The position numbers and the translations under genes were made by a program. Positions 10,391-22,300 of a stretch of DNA of 64,000 nucleotides are shown here, piece by piece; position 1 is the first letter of the stretch; each line of letters opens with the position of its first letter. The DNA comes from Sebastes aleutianus (lineage: Eukaryota > Chordata > Actinopteri > Perciformes > Sebastidae), in assembly GCA_916700875.1 (NCBI GenBank), contig CAKAKS010000066.1, positions 5,001,742 to 5,065,741 on the forward strand. Reading direction: 5' to 3'. The notes beneath the pieces were generated by a model. The model searched no databases. It saw nothing but the letters and a program-made list of their open reading frames with translations, and was not told the DNA's origin.

Positions 10391-13300
10391 GTAAGAACAC
10401 TGCCTGCATGGCTCTCTCCCTCTGTCGTCTCCCACTTTGCTCCATACGCACCGATCTCAGACTCTTTGTTCTTCACAATCACAAAAGAACATGCTCGGCC
10501 ACATGTGCTCTGTTCTGTTTGATGTTCACCAAATCACAAGATGTGATGCATCAGTGAGTCATTCTGATCCAGCAGAGAATGAAGAGATGTTTTACTAGTC
10601 TTATGTCTGTTCATGTATTAAGTGTGGAGCTGGAGCTCAGAGGCGATTAACCAACACATCTAAACCTCACAAATTAACACGTTATATCTTGTTTGTTTAA
10701 TCCGGACGCAAATAGAATTATAAAAACAACATTCTGTGTTTTTTATGGGGAGTTGGGTGCTGTAACTCTTACTTGTCTAACAACAGTTTGGCACGATGAC
10801 TTCCCAGAGTCGTGTTGTCGCCATGACTGCCAGGGGGATGGATAACAAGCTCGTTGTTTGTTCTATTTTGCACGATTGCAAAATTCTGGGCCGATACCGA
10901 TGTTTAAAAATAACAATTTGGCCGATACCGATACCATTTGTTTATTTTGTTTCTGTTATTTATTCCCCTTTTGTGCCAGGCAAATAAAGACCTCTTCATT
11001 ATAAAATAAAATAAAATGACTGAGCTGTTTTAAAGTCATTCAGCATTTCAATACACTGTCTTTGAATCAGCACAAATTCAATCATACAAATTTATGAAAC
11101 AACCTTCAGTTTAAACTTCTTTCACATGAAAAATATATATATGTATATATATATATTTTAAAAGACTGCTTCAAAAGTCTTTTCAGCTGCTATACAACTA
11201 CCTACTCAATGAGGAGAATGTTTCAGTACATACCCCGACAAAAATATGATGTGATTAATTTGCGATTAATCACGATAAACTATGGACAATCATGCGATTA
11301 ATTGTGATTAAATATTTTAATCGATTGACAGCCCTAATAAAAATAAATTCATATGATGTCATTGTTACTGATAAACCAGTAACTGAGAGTCTTTATTGGG
11401 ATGGGTTTGCCAGATAAATAAAAAATGATAAACAAAAATTAAAAAAAATAAATAAAAATGTTTTTATCATAGCTTTATAAGAAGCAATATTGCAACTACT
11501 TGCATGTGTTTTTTATTGCAAACCTATTGCTTTTTTTACTGTAGTGACACAATTAACTATCGACAATCTTGCGATTAATAAATAAAATATTTTAATCAAT
11601 TGACAGCTCAATTGAAGACATGCTGGTATGTGGTTTTAGCCTGATGATACTAAAACTTTGCCTACACACCTGAATAATTCACTGTTTTTACTTCAAGTCA
11701 ATTTTATTTATAAAGCCCAACATCACAAATTAGCCTCAGGGGGCTTTACATCTCTCCAGCACCCTCAATACGTGGACCCTCAAGGCCCTTTTCTGTTTAC
11801 CTTTCCTCTGAACTAGTATGATCATTTAAATTATTGATAGTTTGATCGAGGCTTTTGTCATTACAGTAATCTTTTGTCTTTAAATCGACCTTTTCCTGTG
11901 CAAGGCACTGGTTCAGTCAGCTGCTCCGTTAACCGGAATCCATCATCATCATTCAACCTGGAGAAAGTGTTATTGATTTCAGGAGATTCATTAGCTCATT
12001 TCGTCTAAACAGGGTAATCAGTCTGAATCTTAACTAGCACTTCATTTCAGACGCGGTAACGGCCCACACGCACACACTGCATGATAATTAATGGGCAGCG
12101 TTGCATAACACAAATATTTGTGCGTCTGACCGGCGGTCGACATGCTACAGGAGACCTTAAGTCTGATTAGTATACAGTACACAGTCGGGCCTGTGAGCTG
12201 TTTATACCTGATGTGCACTGATTGCCTGATACCGGGTCTCATATAGGGCCTGTATTAATATTTACAGCACTGGAAGTTGCATCCTCCCATGGATTCAGAG
12301 TTAACCCAATCACAAACTCAAGAATCAAAGCATTTAAAATGGCTATTTCTTCTCTCTCTTTTTAATTTTCCAGTGCTGTTATATTTCTGAAGAGCCGGTG
12401 AAATCAAACGTAGCTCGCAGACAGTAATTTGCCATTTTTTTGTCAGCTTGTCAGACAGTACGTGCGTGCACACGAGAGAACAGGCTCCTGTCAGGTTACA
12501 CAGGTAGAGGACGTGTTTACATGCCCTGCAGTGACCTGTGAATCTGTGTATAAATGCAGCACGTCAGTAATCAGATTTTACCCCTGACCTTATTTTAGAA
12601 GCGTGGCTGGTTCATCAGTGGTTCCCAACCTATTTTCCTTGAACAAAAGCTGTTGTTTTTGAAAGGTTAAAGGCTAACAAATATGGATTGAAGCAGAATA
12701 TTTCTTTCGATGACAACATTTTTGAAATAATTACATCTATCTTTTTTCAATGATAAATCTTTTGGACTTTTGGACTTTACACCGCTCCGGATTTATTGGA
12801 AATGTTGGATCAGATGAGTCAGAAACCATCCTACGCAGGATGGGCTGCAGTTTGCCATGTTATGATTTGAGCATATTTTTTATGCTAAATGTGAGGGTTT
12901 CTGGACCATACATTTGCATAAAGCAGCATATTTATCCACTCTCATGTTGATATAGTATTAAATACATGACAAATCTCCCTTTAAGATACATTTTGAACAG
13001 ATAAATGTGCGATTAATCAGGATTAACTATGGACAATCATGCGATTAAATGCGATTAAACATTTTAATCGATTGACAGCCCTAATAAAAACAAATTCATA
13101 TGATATTGTAACTAATAGACCATTGTTTTGTGTTGATAATTGATTTTCAGTAATAAATATATACATAAATTTGCATAAAGCAGCATATTTGCCCACTCCC
13201 ATGTTGATAAGGATATTAAATACATGACAAATCTCCCTTTAAGGTACATTTGTACAGGTAAAATATTTGCGATTAATGGTGATTAGATATTTTAATCAAT

Positions 13301-16300
13301 TGACAGCCCTAACACAGACTTTTGTATACATTATCCAGTAAGTATGTCATTATGATTTTAGTTATACATGTGTAAATATAATTTTGACAACCTCAGAGCA
13401 GACAAATCCTGGCGCACCTCCTAAGGGGGGCCCGACCCCAGGTTGGGAACCACTGGTTTATACTAATGTTGCAGTGAAAGAACCGGCAAATGTGTTTTAA
13501 TTTTACAAATAGTCAGCTGTTTTCCACTCAAAATGAAGTCTCTTCAGTTTAGTCAGTGAGGTTTTTACTGCTAAATTACAGCAACTTCATCGCCATCGAC
13601 ATCGCAGGTTTTGGTTGCTTAGCAACGGCGGGAGTGCAACCTCCCATGCACCTTAGATAAAAGCATGAAAGCGGCACAGCTGGCGTTTTCCACGCGTTTT
13701 TAGACGCAACATGTGAACAGCCCTTTAGAGAGGTGTTGATTTGACTCTACGGCTGGAGGATGTAGTTTACAGAGGTGTTTCTGTTATTTAGCTTCGATTG
13801 AATTGGGGTGGACAAAATAAGAGAAACACCTGATCCCTGTGTCACTTTGTTTGTGTAATTCATTTGTTTGTGTTTCTTTTCCCTCTCTCAGCTGTCGTGG
13901 GAAATGAAGATCAAGAAAAAGCTGAAGACGGTGCCTCCCTGTCTGGGCAAGTTCAGACCGACTGTTGGCCAGTGCTGCCACCAGTGCACCCCCGACAGTC
14001 TGGTGAGTGTAGAGCAGCGTCGAGGTCGGAGAAGGTTAGAGAGAGAGAAAGGAGAGGAGAGGAGAGGAGAGGAGAGGAGAGGAGAGGTAGACTAATAAAA
14101 TGAGAGAGGTAGTCTGTATGTTGATACCATCCAACAAATTCAATTGACTGACTGAAAATATACTCACTACATGACACATTAAGCTTCTTTAGTGAATTTA
14201 AAGATGTCCCCGTTCTGATGGTATCCTTCAGCTGCATGTGCCTTTTTATCCGCCTTATTCGTAGCCCCCATGATGCCTTGCGTGAATTATGGCCGCAACT
14301 TCCGGCGCGTCGTGTCACTGAACCGGAACCAGCGTTTTCTATGGTAACGGTAAGCTAATCCTCTCTCTTAGAGCGATATAGTATCGTAAAACATGTGTGA
14401 ACACCACCTCAAACAGGATAACTAACTCCTTCTACTATGGAGGGACGGGAGGACGACCTGAAGAAGTGGCCTCAGATAACCTACACTAGCATATTTAGCT
14501 ACTTTATTGACTTCGTTGCTACAGACGGTGAGGAGATGAACAATCTGAAAAGCTCTGAGGCAGATCAGTACTTCCACAGTAACAAGGTTTAGTTTTTTTC
14601 TACACACAGATAACCGTAAGTGCTGCACTTCGTACCATAAACTACCTTACATTTTAATCTGGACAGAAAATAGTGAAAGTAACTGTCTGTCATTAAACCA
14701 ACGCTACAATGCTGAGTACTTAAAGGGTTCATGGTGGTCTCTTCAAGTTTAGGTTTCTCAGCCACATTCTTCTGGATTCCTCGTCTGTAGGTCGGCGATG
14801 GAAACTGTACCGTTGGTCACAAGAACAATCCCTTTTTGTTTTGGATGCATGTTCAACACACTGTTGTTGAAGCCACAAATTGATCTTTGTCTGGTTGTTA
14901 GTACAGCGGCGAACAGCGCAACAAGAACCAGAGCTCCACAAGGACAGTTTAGAAAATGAAAATTTAACGTTAGTTAAATATCTGATAAAAAATAAAGCTG
15001 GATTTGATAAATTGAAGTTGAATTACTTTTCAAAAGAAGCGCCGTTGGCGGTTAGCCACTATGATTAGCCTGTGGGACTAACTAGGGATGTGACGGTGAG
15101 GAAATTTTCCCACCGGTTAATAAATACACCAGACATTTTACAAGAAAAGATGACAGTCCAAATAATTAGAGCCTTTACTTTGATCTTTAGCGTTGGGTGG
15201 CTGTGTGTCTGACCTCTCCGGTCGAGCTTTCGCTGCGGGGCTGCAGGTTCCCCCTGGCGCCGCTGCGCCGTGCACACCGGCTGTGACCGCTTCGTCCTCC
15301 TCACGGCGATTGCCTCATTAACATTATGGTCCCCTCTCTCGGTCTGTCAACTCTGTCTTGTCCCATGTGTGTGAAATATGACACCTGCTACTCTGAGCTG
15401 AGTCTCCATACGGAGCAGACACTTTAAGTTTGTAGCGTCCGTCCTCTGACTATGTATTAATAACACGGCGCTGATACGCCAAAATTAACTAAATGGGTTT
15501 TATTTCTGTAAAAAAAAAAGCAAAACGACGGTGGGTACGTAATGTAATCGGTGTGTGCCCGACCACCGCCACAAGCCTAGGACTAACAAGCTTACTGCTA
15601 CTTCCGCTACGTCACCAGAAGTTACGTCCATAATTATTTCTACAGTAACGCCCCCAAGAATAAGGTGGATAAGATGAATTAGATCTGGGTTAACGTTGAT
15701 ACCCAGGTCATCTGTCTGTTTTTGCTTTTCTGTCACGTTGTAGCGCAAGAAGCTCGGAAAAAACTCTTCCCTTGGCTTTCACAACCTGCTGAGCGTCGAC
15801 GAGACACACACCAGGTATTCACAATATCTACAGTATTCAGGCGAGCAACTCAGAAACTGTTCCAACGCACTCACCCATGCACATTTTCTGCCTCTGCATT
15901 GTGTGTTTTGCATCGTAGGTATCGAGGCTGGTTGGTGCGGAGGGTGTGCTGCGCGCTGTTTGTGAGTGGGAGCAAGGTTTACGAGAGTCCTGTTAGCAGA
16001 AGACTGGAGAGAGTCTGTCAGAGCAACAGGTACCTGAGGGGAGAGAGGAGGAGGAGGAGGAGGAGGAGGAGAATAGACACCAGAGGAGAGTAAATAAATG
16101 ATAGGCAGAGATAGAGAAAATGAAACGGGCCCTGCAGTTCTGGAGAGAGGGAAAGTAGAGAAAGGAGGGAGGGGAGATAAGGGACACAAACAAAGATACA
16201 GAAAATGAAGGGCATCACGGGGTCCGTGCAGAGTGAATGAAGAGAAATGGGATAAGTTTGGACTCGTCACACTTTCCATATATGTGTCACCGAGTCTTCA

Positions 16301-19300
16301 GTTTGTATCTGTCGTTGTCTCTCCTTCGGTGTAATTGAGTTTAACCTTTACGTAACCTGACCTCTTTTCTCCGGGTTGTTGTTGTTGTTGTCTTACTGGA
16401 AGGCGTGTGTTTGTCTGCATGGAGCACAAAAGAGGCTTTGTGATGTTTTAACCCCGCTGTCCTGTGACCATGCGTTCTCAGGGTGAAGGAGGCGCTCACA
16501 GCAGAGCATAAAGAGCCGGAGGGGGGATACAGCCGAGGGCATCTCTCGCCATTCCTCCCCCTCATTAACACCTGCATCTCCTCTGGGCCCTTACGGTGCG
16601 TCTGTGTGTTTGTTTGTGTGTGTGTGTGGGTCGAAGGGGAAAGGGCAAGGTTCAAAGATTACTGTTTATTTATTTATAAAATACTTTTATGTATTGACTT
16701 TAAGCTGCACTATGCAACCCTTTCACCTTTCCTCAAGAAATAAACAGGATATATTCTATTCTATTATCCGTGTGATTGAAGCAACAATAGAGTTGTGATG
16801 TTCAGTTTAGTTTCTTTATAGTTCAAGAAGAGGAAATTCCTTTTGGCAGCGTAAAAGCTGCACTAAAAACACACTAAGGTATAAAGACACTCATCGATTT
16901 CAACCAGACGGCACTGAAACAAGAACATCTCTGCTGCTACTCCAACTCTAGGCCTCTTAGATCCTCAGAACAATTGATTTGAGCTGTTCCACGGTCGAGG
17001 CTAGTCGGTAAGGGAGACCGTGTCTTTGCAGTGGCAGCTCCAAATCCTTCGAATAGCTTTCCGCTTTCTATTAAATGTTCCCCGTCCACTGACACTTTAA
17101 AGACAAACTTCAAGACATACTTATTTTCAATGTGGCTGCTCTTTGTGGTTTTAATGTTTTAGTATTTTATAAAGTTTTATTTCTTATAAATTTCTCTTAC
17201 AAGTTTTATTCTGTTTAAGATTTGTCAGAATCAGTATCAGTTTTTATTTACATACATGCAAGGAATTTAACTCGGTATTTAACGGTTTTATGCATCTCTC
17301 TAAGCCCACTTACAAGAAGTAGAAATAACAGCCAGGGACAAGGACAACAAAACTGGACAAGTAAAGGTAAAGAATAGACAGGACTGTTATGTACACAAAT
17401 AGTGGAAAAATAGGTATATATATACATATTATATAAATATATTTCAATTAAAGTGGCAGATGGCAGTGTATTTTTGGCATCATTGGGCAAAAATTCCATA
17501 ATAACCTTTCAGCATATTGTAATTCAAGTGTTCTGAGAGAAAACTAGAGTTCTGCACGGCTCTGTTTTCAGGCTTTAAAACATCTAGCCCGTGATGGGAG
17601 ACTTTGACCAATCACAGGTCATTTCATTGAGAGAGAGAGCGTTCCTATTGGCTGTGCTCTGGTCATGTGACCAGAACTTGGCGTTCCCTCAACAGATTTC
17701 ACAATGGCGGCCGCGTCACAAACTTTCTCATTTTACAGTTAAACCATGCACTACAAGATGATTCTGAAAACATTTGAGGAGAGAAATAGGCATTAACGTA
17801 ACAGAATATTGATTCATATTTGATCAGCGCTGCCTAGTTTGACCGTTTGGTTGGAGTTTGTGAGTGATTGACAGCTGCTCAGAGTCGGCAGCTGGACAGC
17901 GGACCTCAGATCAGCTCTTACTGCTTGTTTGTTTGATGCTGTTAGGAGCACCGGCGGACACAGAGGCACATTATTTTTTTCAGGTTACCTGTTTCATGAA
18001 CTACTGTCAGCCTATAGCGACTGTTTTATAAAAATAACTTTTTTTAATATTTAATATTTGCTCCGATCTCGCCTACTTCAGATTTAAGAGAGACCCGGTA
18101 TCGAGTGAACAATCATTTATTACCTGGTGCTTGATAAGTAGAATAGTGCAAAGTCTTTGGCGATTAGACTCCATTGTGACGTAGTATATAGAAGGTGAGA
18201 TAAGTTATATAGAGTCTAGACACTGGTGGCGGTGGTGAAGGGAGTAGCTGAAGATCCGATGAAGAGATGTGGAGCTGGACTGGGCCCTGGTGGAGGCGGG
18301 TCGCATCGGTTCGTACTGAAATGACAACTTACAGCAGCAGAGAGGAGAACAGTTTTTAAAATTCGATTGCAACGATATGTTCGTTATGTTAGAGTGAAAC
18401 GCCCAAAGTCAGCTGATAGAGTAGGAGCCAGTAGAGAGAGAGAGAGAGAGAAAGATTCATATAAAAAGCACCAGAGACCAACAATAAAATAAGAATAAAC
18501 TAAAAATGTCTATGTGCAAGTTTTGTTCTTTAAGTGAGAACAATACAAATAGTGCAAAGGTTAAGATATGTTCACATATTATAATATTGCCTTCTATTTT
18601 TCCATTGCAACCTGTTGTTGTTGTTGTTTTGTTGCTTTTGCTGATAATATTCTCTTCAATTTTTCCGGCACTCCAGTTGCTTTTAAACGTGCTACACAAA
18701 TAAACTTGACTTGGCAACGGGATCGACAGACAGGCTGGAGGAGCTGGAATGTTTTGACAGACGGACTTTTGGCCTTGGGTCTCTTTCATGGGATTTGTTG
18801 ACAATAACAAAAGTAGAGAATACTGCCAGCCTTATCCCCTAAAGTACCGTACCCAAGGGCATCAGCTGCTGTTACTGTGGAGAAGAAGCCAGTCAAAGCG
18901 GGATTCATAGCTGTTGGGAATTCAGAAGCAAATTCATAGAGCAATAAACCAAACAAACAAAACAAAACAGCCCTCCATAGTCGCCAAATTCAACCAATAT
19001 TGACCAAGAATATGATTTCTAACCTGATTTACATAGTTCAATGTTTAGCTTATTCTCACAGAATTTGAGGCTCAGAAATTTCATTTTACTGAAATGCTCC
19101 TGTTTTTATGTAAACAGGCTTTTATCCAAGAACAAGATATTTTCTATCACAGCTGCTAATGTTTTTTACTGATGATTAAGCTGATGAAAGTTGTCGTGCA
19201 GAAAATTTAAAAAGGACATTTGCATTCATCTGGGACCCTGGATGACCACAAATGACTCTACTTGTCTTTGGCAGAACAGTAAGAACAAGACTCGGTCAAA

Positions 19301-22300
19301 ACCGAGTATATGACTGCACCGTGTTCGGTCAGTCCGTGAATTTGTGGCTAAATTGTTACACAAATAGTCAGTGGTCATGTCTATAATATTAAATCCAGCG
19401 GTACATGTCCACCAGGTCCGGCGAGGACACTAGGGGACGCACTGCTCCAGTCAACTGGCCATTCAAGCGATGACGTACCCTCTAGTGGAATGCACCTGAT
19501 GCTTTTACAAACAGGAAACAGCGTGGCGGCCTGCCTGTAAACGTTCTGTTATTCCGTCTAAACAATCCACCAAAATCTACTTCTGAAAACATTTTAAGTG
19601 AGAAACAAACTATGCCACGGCTGAATCTCGTTTCATGTTAGAACTAGATTTTGCCTATTTTCACAACTTGGTCCAAGTTGCGTGAGCTGGACACGTCGCT
19701 CTGGACGGGCTCATTCGTATAAAGGACTGTTCCTCGCCTTTTCATTTTGAAAGAGAAACAGCCAATGAGGAAACTCTAACACTTGGCCGACCTATTGTGT
19801 AACTTCATCACTCAGTCAGTGACAGACTTTAGCGTCTGTAGGGCCGGCCCTCTGCGGTCCAGCCAAAAAAACAACAACTATAGAAAGAAAAGAAACACAG
19901 AGATGGTTCACATTGTACCACTAGACATGTAGGATGTTTGCCAGATTGCAAATGTTTAATAACTACCTACTGTTGCATGACTATCCATCAGCCGGTCAAC
20001 ATCCTCTTCAAGATGAGTGACGGTTGTTGAGGAATAAACTTGTCCCTGGGCAGCGGAGGACACGCAACATATTTTGATAAGGCCTGCACGATTATGGCCA
20101 AAATGATAATCAGGATTATTTATCATGGTTAGTTATTGATTTTAGAGTTTAGTTTCTATTGCTCTTTCACATATATATAATAATCTAATCATAATAATAA
20201 TTATATAATATTTATACAAACAGAGCATTGCACTTCCATGCTGTGCTACATTCCGGACAAATCTTTGCATCAAAATGGTTCTTCTCCTGAACATAGTGTA
20301 TTTTTGTTCTGCAAAACGAGTAATATACGGTCTATTACTCTTCTACTCTGGACTGCAGCCGCAACAAAGGTTTTTTACAGGCCGCCCCTGCATGCTGCTG
20401 CAGGGTGCTGCAGGGTGCACGCTCAGTGGCATCACAGCTCCCCAAAAGTGAAGCCAAAACATCTTGATCGCCCCCTGGTGGCTGGCTGGTAGTTTAGGAA
20501 GCGCTTGATTTGATATGCAGCTGCGGAGCATTTTAAGACAATCAGACAATCATGTTCATTTAATTGTGGGACGCCAAAATCTTGATTGCGATTAATATTC
20601 GATTAATTGTGCAGCCCTAATTGTGTTCGCTCCTGGTGAAAAGATGTGTGTTGTATGTTAAATTGAAATTGGGTGCCATGATTCTGTCGGGAAGCATTAG
20701 ATTAATGCAAATGTCTAGAGAAACGGTGTGGAAACTTGTGGCTTTAAATCAACTTTTTAGCTTTTCTTTTAGTCTTTAGGAATCTCTCTTCAAAATCTGC
20801 CCTGTGCTGTGTTTCTTGTCCCGTCTTTCTCTCTCTCCTTCTCCCTCATTTACAGCCTCTGCCTTCGTCTCTATCTACAGCTGTCACCCTCACACACCCC
20901 TCTCTTTATCGCTTTCCATTTCGCTTCTTCCCTATGTCATCAGTTTCTTTCTCGACCTTATCCCTCTTCTCTCCCTGCGTTGTCTCGTTCCCATCTATCT
21001 CGTTTACATGTTGTCACACTCTCTTTGCAGAAGCACCCTTCTGCTTGGCATCACGTTATTGGCGGCTGTTTCTTAGCCTCACCGTTATGTGTCAATTATT
21101 CCCTCGTGTACATTGTCGCTCTCTCCTCCTTATCTTCTCCACTCATTAATTTGTTTTCCTCCTCTTCTTTCTATACATCTCTCCACCCACAATCCTCTCC
21201 TGGCTAGATTCCTGAGCTGGGTGATGCTGAAGATGTTTTCATCCGTGTTTGGCAACGTACAAGTTAACCTCAACCATCTGCCGGCTTTGCGCAGAGCCTC
21301 CCAAGAGGTGCGAGCATCTATAAACACACACATACATATGCAAAGAAATGTCCTAACTTTTTTTATTCACAGATGATTAAATGTGCCACAAACTGCAACC
21401 CCAAAGGGTGTCAACTCGTCCTGCAAAACATGGAAAGCTCACTTTGTATTTACACATTTACACTAGAATAATGTTTTGCACAGCCACACTCAGGATGTGC
21501 TCAGCCGTCTGATGAGATGCTAAACAGCTACAGCTCTGTGTGTACACACCCGCTACAACACATTTCAAGGTAAAGACAAATATAAAGATATTTTTCAGTG
21601 AAGAAAATGTATGAATACTAAAAATACCCAAAACTTTCAAGTTTCTCTTACTTGCCTTGTTATACTTAATTATTGTCAGTTTTTTACTGAAGACTACACA
21701 ACTCTAATTACACGGTTGACTAAATAAATACCAGTAAATAAGTCTGAGTCGGGCTGCTGTTGCAGAGGTTGAAGATGGGCATGAATGAGCTCAGTGAACT
21801 ATGTCTTTAGTTCAGAGATCTCACTCAAATTGCAGTCTATTATGTAAATGAGGGCAAAACAGCCTGGGCATTATTCTAGTGATGCTTATGGTTTTCAAAT
21901 GGTTGTCAGCTGGTTGTCAGTGCATATTCAGGGTTTCTTACACCATGTGAATAGTGTCTCGTCTTCTGGATTATTTTTAATCTGTCAGATGTGTTTTTGA
22001 AACGTGTAAATCGGGCGACCGTGTAAACAATGGGTTCAGTTCTTGATTTATCCCGTTTCTCAATTTACCCTCAAATGTATAATCCCATTGTCTATATTTT
22101 CAGCTCACATTTGTTTCACACATGATTTAGTATAATGAGGGACTGTTTCATGTGACAGTCTCACCGTGACTTACATGTCTTCATCAAACTAACTGTTTTA
22201 TTTACTGTGGACTGATTACACACAAAATAGGGCTGTCAAAGTTAATGTGATAATAACGCAAATTCGTTTTAACGCCACTAATTTCTTTAACGCATTAACG

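Noticed and set aside
15779..16279. 166-codon minus-strand frame
   Set aside because: It is the antisense shadow of gpat2 exons 3-4 and of a (GGA)n tract.
20804..21376. Ser/Leu-rich frames before exon 6
   Set aside because: They arise from a pyrimidine-rich intron end (TCTCTC-type DNA); only 21208-21307 aligns with GPAT2.
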